DNA from: Macrocystis pyrifera
Taxonomy: Eukaryota; Sar; Phaeophyceae; Laminariales; Laminariaceae
Reading direction: 5' to 3'
Assembly: GCA_031763025.1 (NCBI GenBank)
Contig: JASSKH010000017.1
Span: 4,778,041 to 4,842,040, forward strand
DNA length: 64,000 nt
Translations under genes and position numbers: made by a program
The notes under the pieces: model-generated
Databases searched by the model: none
Told to the model about the DNA's origin: nothing
Seen by the model: only the letters and a program-made list of their open reading frames with translations
In this document: piece by piece, positions 10,780 through 21,100 of the stretch
Position numbering within the stretch: position 1 is the stretch's first letter
How the letters are laid out: every line of letters starts with the position of its first letter

Positions 10780-11307
10780 TGTTCTTCTTCTTCTTATCAT
10801 TATTATTATTGATATTAATATTAATATTATTATGCTTGCCTTCCGACAATATAGCGTAGATGCCGTTCCGATATAAACCGAATATCCTCGCGTAAATCAG
10901 CAGTATCCCTCATACACTTCTCTGCCAGCCGTTTCCCAATTTCCATTCCCCACAGCATTTCATTTTAGCTACCGGTATATTATATCCTGTTCCTCATCAA
11001 CGTTCCGTCCCCAGGTCATTGGCCGCATTCCTCCGGTTTCTTCCTCCCTTCCCCTAGCGGCCTGACGGTCCCTCAGGGCTAGTTTATACCTATGCACTCG
11101 GCGCGAAATCGCGACGTGGGTGGTCACCGAGATGATCTGGAAGAAAGAGGCGTTCTTTGCAGACGCCTTTCCGCGCCAGGGACGATCCGTCCGTCCCTCC
11201 GACAACAGTTGACGCTACCTGATCAATCAGATCGCAGCCTTCCTTTCCGAGGCGCCCAAAGCTTTCCACCGCGAGGGTGGCGAGTTTGTGGCTGCGCTCG
11301 TCGAAGG
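10780..11307 (-). mobile_element. 5'-truncated LINE (non-LTR retrotransposon) 3' end
   Basis: Insertion private to unit 1, flanked by the 9-bp direct repeat CAAGGCAAT (10771-10779 and 11308-11316). Unit 3 has the exact uninterrupted target at 50823-50831. Read on the minus strand it starts inside a reading frame (AFDERSHKLATLAVESFGRL, then VGGTDGSSLARKGVCKERLF). After a frame change it continues as QIISVTTHVAISRRVHRYKL and ALRDRQAARG, then stops. It ends in an AAT/AAG-rich simple tail (10780-10830). A short target duplication, 5' truncation and a simple tail are the marks of target-primed reverse transcription. The peptide resembles the C-terminal end of a LINE ORF2, judged from memory of such proteins. 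It looks like a dead-on-arrival copy with one frame change. Confidence 0.8.
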
Positions 11308-11502
11308 CAAGGCAATACATACACCTGGGGAAAAAAACAAATAACTACGTATACAATGAGTCCAACCGGTTGAGTGGCTGATACTATTTGATACGGAAAA
11401 AAAAACACCAGATGGTTGAACGAAACCCGCTGACGACCGAGGACGAGAGGTGGACGTTTTCGATTTTCTAGTTTGTTTTCTTCTGGTACATTATCATACA
11501 TA

Positions 11503-11581
11503 CCACTCCGGGCGTGAATATAGTCCCCGTTTGTACTCTGATGTTGATGCCAAACGGTGATTACATTCCCCGCCAGAGTGG
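11503..11581. repeat. Small palindromic element, CTCTGGCCGG family (3), clearest copy
   Basis: 79 bp. The left 27 bases (CCACTCCGGGCGTGAATATA onward to CCGTTTG) pair with the right end at all but about seven positions. The loop contains TACTCTGATGTTGATG. Shared by units 1-3 (near 30948 and 50989). Confidence 0.65.
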
Positions 11582-13390
11582 CGTTATTTTTCCACACCAT
11601 TTAGATATATTTTTAGCCCCAATGTTTTTTTTTCTTTTTTTCATCCATCCGATCTATTGTTTTCGGCCTTGTTTTCTCTCTCCCTCCTAATCAATAGTCG
11701 TAAGTCAGATCCGGGGTCACCAATAGCGGGCTCTCTCTTCCCCCATTCCCACTGCGGTTCACGGCTTGTATTTGTATCGCGAGAAGACTTCAGCCCTTCC
11801 TTTTCTCGTCGACTCGCGTCGTTCCATCCCACCTTTCGTGAACGACTCGTACACGATACCGGCATGTACCACAGGTACTATGGTATTAAAGAGAAACCTC
11901 TTTCAGCTCGTTCGTGGGGTGGACGTCGTCCATTGATTCTTATTACCCATCGAACGCACTTACACATACTGCACTGCCGTGTTCAGTCCCTGCCCTCCCC
12001 CCCCCTCCTGTGCCCTCTGTGGTCTTACAATCATGGTCATGCATGACATGAGCACACACACCCCTCCCCTTCCCTCCCCTGCCTCCGGGGATCGGAAACT
12101 AGGCCCTCCTTCCCCCCCTGCGGGGGAAAGCATGTTCATGTATTTCTCTTGAGAGATCGGTCGCTTATATACAGCAATACTACTCTACCCCCGAAGTGTT
12201 TTCCTTTTCCCCCCCATCCCATCTACTGTTTAATGTACTGGTATTGTCTTTGCTCTGATTTCTGCAAGCTTCCCTACTTCCTTCCTTGGGTAACCCAGAG
12301 GTCCGGGGTTACATACGATTGATACTGCAATGGCATGATTGATTCAGACAACGAACGGGCGGGCAGCTTATAGGTGTGTGTCAATCGCAACAACAACAAA
12401 AAAGACGACGGCCGAAAAGAAAATGAAGACGCGTAAAGAGAACGACATTCATACCCAAACCGATTGACGTACCAAAACCCTCCTGAACCCAATCGCCCCT
12501 TCCGGCATCTCATCATCCCACACGTTAAGCGGCAGCTGACTGCCACGTACATCCAGAGTAAATAGAAGGCACTCCTCTCCCCCCCCCCTCCCACTGCGTG
12601 CTGCCTGTTATCGCGAGCAGGGTTCATTCCGCATGTTCTTCCCTCGCCGACTCGCGAATTGATTGGATCGACAGCGGGGGCAACAGAGGGGTCGCAGGCC
12701 AGCGGAGGTATGTCGCGCAACAAAAGGGCAGCTATAATTAAGGGGAAACAGAGTAAATCAGAATCAAATGTGGGGTGTAAACACACGGGGATGTATCAGG
12801 TACCAGATATCTTTTTTTGAGTCCATTGCCGCTTCCGATTACCAACATTAGAGATAACCCCCTCGGAATAAAATAATATGTCATGTGATGGCGAGAGCAA
12901 TGTCTAGGTATGGCACATAAGGCGCACGTGCTGCCACAGGTGCTAGAGCAGTAGGTAGGGTTATCGTAGCACCTACCGAAGCAAAAAAGCGCAATGCACA
13001 TACCATTACTCGTCCCTTTTCGGCGATACGTGACCGAAAAAAAAACTGACAAAACATTTATCAGGTATATTACCTAGAGTAATACCTGGTTGGTGCTGTG
13101 CTGTCACCCATTTTTCTGCCAGAGAGGTACATTGAACTCGTCGGTATATCTTGCTGCCTTTACGACATAATATTATGTTTTACATTTTACATACCTCCCT
13201 CCGTCCAGTGGTCTTTATCGTCCTCTCCCCCGTCAATCAAACACGACAAACTCTTTGTTTCGGGGATGGATGTATGTGCTTGAAATGCAACGGAAATAAG
13301 GAAGGGGGGAAGGGAGCAAGGGAAGAAGGGCGGATGGAAAGAGATGTACGACACGCGCTCAAGCACGATGACACATTATTTTTGCCGTTA

Positions 13391-13693
13391 TGTACACGCT
13401 TTTTTTCACTCGCTTTTCGAGTACTTCCCAGTTGGCATATTTGCTAGAAGGGTGATAAAATCTACAGTTCCTCCTCGCACTTGAGGTCGCTACGTACACG
13501 CGTTTTTTTCACTTGCTTTTCACATGCCTTCGGGTTGGCATATTTCCATTGAAGGGTGATTGAACCTAATCTCTTGCTTTTTAGGTTGCAATATATACTT
13601 TTTGCACTCGCTTTGAAAAAAAACTTCGGGTTGGCATATGTCCTAGACGGGGGGATAAAACCTAATAACTTGCTTTTTAGGTCGCCTATACGT
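13391..13693. repeat. Three-unit ~100-bp minisatellite, unit 1
   Basis: Three diverged tandem copies, each with TACACGC-like start, TTTTTCACTCGCTTT, TCGGGTTGGCATAT, GGTGATAAAACCTAAT and CTTGCTTTTTAGGTCGC. The first copy lacks part of the CTTGCTTTTT element. Confidence 0.75.
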
Positions 13694-14113
13694 ACCTGGG
13701 CAGCGTCCCAAAAAAAGAGTTAAGACAGGCTTATTTCTGCCCCTCCATTGCGCGCGCCTACCATACCCTGATAACACGTACGATAACACGGCACACTCCC
13801 TCGAACGAATTTCCACGCTGATATTATCAAAAACAAGGAGAGAGTACTTAACTGTCGAGAGACGGTTCGTCTATGAAAATCTAAAGATCTCGGACGAGAC
13901 ATTTTTTTCCAAAGCCCTCACCATTTTCGTTTGAGTGTGTGTGCCCTGCACCCCCCTCCCCTTCCTTGCTTTGCAGAAAGCCGGCTTGGAAATTCTACCC
14001 AGAGGGGCTGTTCATTTGCGCGCCACCAGTGTGCTTACTGTAGTGTACTCGCAAGAAGCGCCACAGCAGGTCTCGATCGTGCTTTCGAGACGGTCTACGG
14101 TGGGGGGGAACTC

Positions 14114-14210
14114 TTAACCCTTTCAGGACTGCAGTCTCGTGTTGGAGACGAACCACTCAAATTCTAAGTAGTTTGTCCCCAAAACGGGACTGCAGTCCTA
14201 AAAGAGCTGA
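14114..14210. repeat. Short inverted-repeat element, GGACTGCAGTC family, unit 1
   Basis: 97 bp with arms of about 40 bases: CCTTTCAGGACTGCAGTC at the left and GACTGCAGTCCTAAAAG at the right, continuing inward as GTTTTGGGGACAAAC-type sequence. A diverged second member lies at 19820-19920. It starts after TTAA on the left only, so a piggyBac-type target is not established. Confidence 0.65.
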
Positions 14211-14272
14211 CACATCAGTGGTGTGACTGAGTTCCTCGACTGAAAAGCTACAGCAGTACCCCGTAACGCAAA

Positions 14273-14356
14273 GCGCTCTGGATGGACACATAAGGACCGT
14301 TTATACATCAACATGCATACCGAGCGGACCTTATATTTACGTCCAGTCCCGAGTGG
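14273..14356. repeat. Small palindromic element, CTCTGGCCGG family (4)
   Basis: Left end GCTCTGGATGGACACATAAG pairs with right end CTTATATTTACGTCCAGTCC. Shared by units 1-3 (near 33739 and 53778), with unit 2 the most diverged. Confidence 0.5.
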
Positions 14357-14371
14357 CATTTGGATCCGACG

Positions 14372-14380
14372 TACCTGGTA
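14372..14380. other. TACCTGGTA site present only in unit 1
   Basis: Unit 1 reads GACGTACCTGGTATGTTTTT where unit 3 (53867) reads GACGTATGTTTTT: an exact 7-base difference, CCTGG plus a second TA. Interpreted as a transposon excision footprint (inference). Confidence 0.6.
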
Positions 14381-16256
14381 TGTTTTTTTAACTCTTAACG
14401 TTGTTCGTTAGGTATATACGTTGCCCTTTTCCTATCTCATCTGGTATCATATTTTTGCTCTACATCTCCGGCTCCCTCCGTTCCGTAACTCAGATCCCTT
14501 AGTACGGTCACATAGCGGAAAGCTCTTCCTCCGCCCTCCTCCCCGCTCGGGTGCGTGTGCGTCTTCATTTCTATCTCCAGAAGAGTAGTTCCGCTTTTTC
14601 TTCCCTCGTCGACTCACATTGTCCGATGGCAGACGAAATAAAATACTAGTAGCGTAAATTCTGACGCCTGAACCGACGCTTCCCCAATCAATCAAACCTG
14701 AAAGGATGACGTTCTCTTATGTTTTTCCATGTATTATAGCACGGTAAGGCGCCACTGGTGCTGCTCCCCTGGAAATTGCTCGCAAGTCGAAACGCCTTAT
14801 TTTTTGTTCTCTCTGCAAACGCATAAAAACTGTCGGTTAAAAAGTTACGCGAAAAGAAGATAAAATGGGTCGGATTGCCTCGAGTTTTTTCTTTTTCGCC
14901 GCATTCCTGAACTTTAGTTTTTTTCGCGCACCTCACTAATCAACCCTGCCGGGATGATTTAGGGGGAGTAGCACCGCCCAAAAAGCTGATCGGCCCAAAA
15001 CATCAGCAGAGCAGATGCTTTCTTTTTTTAATCAAAATCGTTTACAAATCCTTCACCAAAGCTTTAAGGCCATTTTCGGAAAACGTGTCTGTTCTTCAGT
15101 ACGAAGCAACGCCGAAACGAGCTATTGAGATGGAATGCGAGTTCAAAGTGCTCGCACTTCGAACCAGTAATGATCTGGCGCACTGTTGTCTCGTATGCGA
15201 GACAGGCGCTCGTTCGAGAGCCGTTTAGTTGTAGCAGCAGTATTACCTGTAGACCGTGATTGCCAATAAGACGCGTTTTGACTTTGTTGTCGTTCTCACT
15301 TTATTCTCCATTATTGTTTACCGTACGAGTATCCTCCTGAAAGTCTCACCTGCGGTACGTAGATCGACTTCATAGTACTTACTGTTATGCTTCCCCTTCT
15401 TCAGCACTACTGTGGTGCTCCTCCATGCTGCTGAGCGTTGACTAGATGGACTGCTGTACTGCTGTCGTAGTCGCTACTGAACGTCTATCACGGCATTAGA
15501 TTCTGCTGTTGCCTATTTCTTAACAGATGGCGGATTCGTGATCACCACCCCCAAAGTTACCCTACCCTGAAAATGTCAGCTCTTATGGCAATATGTAGCG
15601 CAGTTTACAGGGGAGGGGTTGTTTGCCGCCATCTCCGTTCTGGGGCATTTTAGGAACGCTATAACTCGATCGCATTAATGAAATCGGAAACTATATAACG
15701 ACGGATTCCCTATTTCCGCCCCAACAGTACCCCACCCTGTTTATTTTTGGCACGATCAGAGCTGTTGCAAAAGGAGGGGATATTTTTTTTTTATCACCCC
15801 CGCTTTCTTGCGTTTTTGAAAATACCCCTAGGGAGCAGGCAATACCCGTTGAAACCCGGACACTGCCTATCATATAAGTTTCTAAACTTCGCGGTATGAT
15901 TTTAAACAGAGAAATGCAAACTGACTTCAAAAATTTAAGACCTCAGCCGGGGATTTTTTATCATCTTCTCCCCCCCTCCTTGCAAAAACGCCGCGCCTTA
16001 CCGCGGAAGGCGCCTATATACATTCAAAGACACCTACCCAAGAGAAAACGATTAAACAAAAGCAAGGCTGATATTTCTTTCTCAGCGACAAGAGAAAACA
16101 CGAGAGACATTATTTACTGTTCATCAAGTACACGTAATTAGGATACAAAACAATTAACGATTCTTTTCCCAAAATTCGATGCAAATCAATCGTGAGCAAT
16201 GAGTGGGAGTGCTCCATGAAGCCTCCGCGGGACAAAAATGAAGGTATGTACGTACC

Positions 16257-16275
16257 GGGGGGGGGGGGGGGGGGG
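16257..16275. repeat. G19 homopolymer, unit 1
   Basis: Uninterrupted run of 19 G between TACC and TGACACC. Unit 2 has 39 G at the same place; unit 3 lacks the segment. Confidence 0.9.
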
Positions 16276-17596
16276 TGACACCTGAATGTGACCACGTCTT
16301 GTTCAGAAGGCCATCGGGAGTATTATGAACTAAAATCACCGATATACGAGTAGAGCTGCAAAGCAAAACAAAAGTACACCACTTTGTCCAGCAAAACAAG
16401 GACCGTTTTGATTAAAAATGGTTATACGAGCAGTCGTTATGTTTTGGTACAGAGTACAGTCCGGGGTTCAAATCTTTCCGACGTCCTTCTGGCCATTTTT
16501 CTTGTTTCATGGAAAATACGGAAATATACACCTGATTTCGTTTATTTATTTATTTTTGATCCTCCTTGGAGATCTGGGTAAAAAAAAAGCTTACGCCCAA
16601 CACACTTTCTTATTTGTGTACCGGTTCTTGTCTATCTGTAGAACACAGATTTTAACGTGACACTCCACCAGCGTGCATGTCATGAACTTGCCGGACCTCT
16701 TTAGTCGACCCCTTTTAGGTTCGACCAAGAGGTAGGGATAGCCACCCAGGACTCAACAGCTCATTTTGCTCTGTCTTTTACCTGGGTAGTGCGAGATTTG
16801 CCTGCGCCTGTTCTTTGTTGACTTTTGCATTTACCCTCCTAAGGCTCTCCAGTCAAGGGACCCAGCTAGAAGAGTAGCGACGATGGGTCTCCACCTGCCG
16901 TCAGAAAAAAGGCGCACTCCCTAAATAAACCCATTTGCCCTACCAGGTTCACGTTCAGGCTTCGTATCACCTCACAATCTCAGCTCTCCAAAGGCTTGGG
17001 GAACGTGCATACCCTAGCACGGTTATACCCCTGCCCTACACCACTTTGCGGCGCTTCGGCTCTCCCTGAAAGTCATGGCACACACTTCCAGGCAAGAGAA
17101 AGCGCCACAAACTCTCCTGCTCGTGTTAGTGCTGACTAAAGGGATTGCAGCCCCAGAGTAAATCCCGATGTCCCGGCTTCACAGTCAGTGAACCCCGGAT
17201 TTTGCTCTTATTACAGATACACCCTAACCACTCAGTGGTCAGGGTATTGACAATATTAGATAGTACATCCGGCCTTAGCCTCCGTTCCTGTTTCTGATTT
17301 CGTATCGTTAATAATAGGCGTTCCCGTGCTGCGTGTGCGCATAAATATGTATCTTACGTGCAGGTAAATATTTGCGTTATTGGTTCCCCAAATCTCCTCT
17401 CCTCCCTCCCCACCCCCTCCCCCGAAATATTTTTCGGGATGACATCTCGCGCCCCCCCCCCTTGCGTAAAGGCCTTCCTTCGGCAAGGAAGGTGGTGATT
17501 TAGGTACCGTAGATTCGACAGCGAAGAGAGAGAGGTGTTCTTCTTGGAAGCGCGAGGTGAGACTCGTTCGTGCAAGCAAAAAACATGCCAGTGCCG

Positions 17597-17762
17597 CTCT
17601 GTTCTGGCCGTAAATGTAATTCCCGTTTGGACTCTGATGTCAGTATCAAACGTTGATTATAGTACCGGACATACCAGTACCGCTCTGGTCTGCCTGGAAA
17701 ATACAACTATCAAGGTTATTCCCTTTCGTTTGTGGGCTCTGATGTCAACACATACACGGCGA
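17597..17762. repeat. Tandem pair of small palindromic elements, CTCTGGCCGG family (5)
   Basis: Two adjacent diverged copies. The first starts CTCTGTTCTGGCCGTAAATG, the second CTCTGGTCTGCCTGGAAAAT, each preceded by a CCAGTRCCG sequence and each containing CTCTGATGTCA. Present in units 1-3 just before gene exon 1. Confidence 0.5.
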
Positions 17763-18119
17763 TCATGTTTGGTCAGAGACTCAGAGAAGTAAGTTGAAAC
17801 AAGGAAAGCAGGTCACACGAACACACACAAAAAACCAACAGCACCGAAGGGTACTCGCACTAAAAGCACTACAAAATATGAAATCGACTCCCCGCTTTGT
17901 TTTCGAGACAGGTACAGGTATGATGTGACTAGGTTAAACCATGCTGTTAAGATATTTGTTTTTGTTGATTCGTGCCGAAATCCCATCCTACTTACCTGTC
18001 CCTCTGCTCTTCATTCTGACCTTTCTAGGACTGTCTTGTGGTGTCGGTCTCCTCTTTTATTCTTGTCGTGTATGTACCCTCGGAGCGGGGTGTGGGGGTG
18101 AAGAGCGTCTGCGATCATC

Positions 18120-21100
18120 ATGGACCGCACTACGCGATACGTTCAGCTCGCGCGACAGACGGTAGGCGCGATGCTGCGGGCATGGGATCAGAAAGGAGGC
18201 AGCCAAGGGTTCGATCGGCTGTGGGAAACCCACAGTGAGGTGTGTCACGAAAATTTGAAAGTACAACCCACAACATCATCAGACCGATCACAGATCACCG
18301 ATCGATCCCCACACCTTCATCTAGATCCTTGAGGGAGCAGCTCTCGGATAGATCACCTCATCCCCACTTCATGGCCTAGATATTTCCGAGAGCATGTGAT
18401 TCCCTGATCTCAACTGGTATGATCTACAGTAGCAGAAGCAGTAGTAGTAGAAAGTAGTAGTAGTAGGAAGTAGTGGTAGCTCATATTACCGGGTGGGAGC
18501 CGTGTAGTCTGCATGGTGTATTTCATCATGCACACGTGGAGAACGTGTTTCCTGAGTTGGACCCGTTGTACTGTACAGATGCCGCACGGCGTCTCATAGC
18601 CGGAGGTTTTAGTAGGACCTACCTTTTTCTGCTCTAGACAGACGGGCCGTGATCTACAGCAATAGCGTGGATCGTGGTCAGCTGTCGGGGGTTGTGGCGT
18701 GTGCTATGATAGATAGAAAGGTACGAGCACTTGTTTGTTCGTTTGTTTGTTTGTTTGTTTTTCCTTTCCGAACGACGGTGCTCCTTAACCAAAAAATTGT
18801 CGGAATTTCATTCTTGTGTTGTTCGACCAACTATTATGGGAAATTTTTTTTTAAGGGGTCTCAGAACTGGCTTTTTTTGCCGAAAACCGGCGACTTACTC
18901 GACGGGACTGTCAAAAACACCGGTAGACCCCTCAGGATGCTCCCCTTCGTTTTCCGAGAGCTTTCTCGAGCACTATTCCGTTTCTCCAGAGTCGTATTTC
19001 CAGTTCTGAGGACATCGTGATTTTTCATCAAAAATTGTCGAAGATCCACTATTTCTGGTTCCAGTTCTGACCAACAGCAATATTTCTGACCCTCCAGAGA
19101 AAAGTGATTGGCAGCTCCAAAATTTCAATTAGGACTCTGGAGAAACGGGAAATTGTTCCTGAAAGCTCGCAAAAAACTACGGGGAGCATTTTGAGGAGTC
19201 TGTCGGTGTTTTTGTCTTTCCCGCCGAGTAACGCGCGTATATTCGGCCTAAAACCCCAGTTCTGAGAGCTCAGAAGTAATTTCCCATAATAGTTGGTCTT
19301 CGCAGTAATTTTCGTTGCATGCTTATTGTTAGGCCATCGTAGGATGGTACATCGGGATGAACTTACCTTTTCCTCCGAAATGAGATGTTGCGTGAGGGAT
19401 AGAGTTCCTTAAAGTCAACTGAGGAGACTCGGAAGAAAAAAAAAAAAGGTGCATCTCTACCGCACCGTGCGTCATCGATATTGGGTAACATCCGTTCGTA
19501 TCCTCGATGTCGCTCCGTTGCCCTTCGTTGACAAGAACCATCGACCCCTTGTGACTCGTGGCGCACGGAATACTCCCCTGACAACAACTGAGACGCATGC
19601 ATGATACTGTAGTACGGGGTGGGTATGGCCCCCTAGTAATGCCGTATACGAAGTATTAGAGATAATATGGCATTATGCTGAAGTGAAAAATACCGACTAT
19701 TACTGACTGACGGGTCTCCTTGAGTTATTAGCTATATGCTCAACATCGTTGCAAAACTGTTACTTCTACAGCAGTACTAGTGTTTTTTTGTTTTTGGTAC
19801 AAAGCGTCTCAATTGGGGCTTAACCCCTTTTCGGAATGCAGTCCCCCATTTTGGAGACAAAACTACATATAATGTGAGTGGTCTGTCCTCCGAAACGGGT
19901 CTGCAATCCTAAAAGGCTGAAATAACCCCTACCTGGTATGTGTTTTTAGACCCAACAACATCGTTGAGTGGATGAGCGCATCTACTAACTGTGGTGTGAA
20001 CCTGCACCATAGTAGAAGGGATCGACTCATACATATACAGCATAATCGTATCCTGTTGCCTAGCTTAACCCTAAATACCTCGTACCTTCACACGTGGCGT
20101 CGTCGAGTCCTCTCTGAATGAATGAACCGGTATACACGCATATACCCCCTCCTTTCCGACAGGCCGCCGAGGAGGTAGCGCGAATCACGCGCAATCGCAT
20201 TGTGGGCCAAGTACCCTCGCTCGTGCGCGATTATTACGGGAAACTGGCCAGCACCGTACGGCGATACATGGCCACGAAGGGCATGGGTGTGCGCGGCCGC
20301 CAGGGCGTCGGTTGCCGCCAGCACGCTCCAGTGCGGAGTGGATCCCAGACGTATGGTCAGGTCCCACGCGTGCCGTGCGGCAGCCACTCTGCTCATGGAA
20401 GCGGGGGATGAGTGGGTGACGACGAGCGAGACGACGAAGCTATCGCGCGGGCTTATCGGGGGGGAGGTGCTCTGGCCCAAGCACGTCACGGTGAGTTTGA
20501 AATGCCCTCAGATCACGAGTTTCCGTTGCATCCCGCACGCGCAGCGCGCGTGCGTATGTATGTGTAAATGGTGTGTGGTGTGGCGGGTGTCTATTTTTCG
20601 TTTGTTGAGTGTACACAACGTCCACATTGTGACGGCAACCTTTTCGCTAGCTCGCTCTCTCAACCACCCCTCAATCCCCCTCCCTCTACCCCCGCGTTCG
20701 TGGTGAAAACAGCGCGAACTCTTGTTGGTTACTTGAAGAAGCGAGTGCACCTACCTATCGCAGCAGCAGTAATATAGGGAGTAGGAATATTCACATGATC
20801 TACTATGTCCCTAAATATGATCAACGTATGTGTATGAATAATTAATCCAAACAGAAGTTATATTTCGGGCCAGAGTGTGGGCTCCTCGCTTGAGGAGGCC
20901 CGTTTGTCGACAAAAAAAAAAAAGCCGACAAAAAGCCAATCGAGATGAAGATCAAGACGAACAATCCCATGGCCTACAGTATACAGTAGTAGGTGTACAA
21001 ATGCAATGCCTTCGTAGTGTATAATCACGATACAATGAACGGCGTTCCAACGATATGGTTGGGGGTCGTACATTTGAATACTTGCGGTACAGCCACGGCT

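Noticed and set aside
12274-12786. 170-codon minus-strand ORF
   Set aside because: The orthologous frame in units 2 and 3 is interrupted around a C run of variable length.
14114-14117. TTAA next to CCCTTT, resembling a piggyBac end
   Set aside because: The other end of the element lacks TTAA and AAAGGG, so the assignment is not supported.
16465-16474. GGTTCAAATC, resembling a tRNA or SINE B box
   Set aside because: No matching A box at the right distance and no cloverleaf could be drawn around it.
20064-20073. CTTAACCCTAAAT, telomere-like
   Set aside because: A single unit of a telomere-type repeat, not an array; it recurs only because the large unit recurs.
20118-20162. ATG upstream of exon 2 giving an ORF beginning MNEPVYTHIPP
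   Set aside because: It lies in the pyrimidine-rich end of intron 1, directly before the CCGACAG acceptor; the exon 1 to exon 2 join in phase 0 explains the reading frame better.
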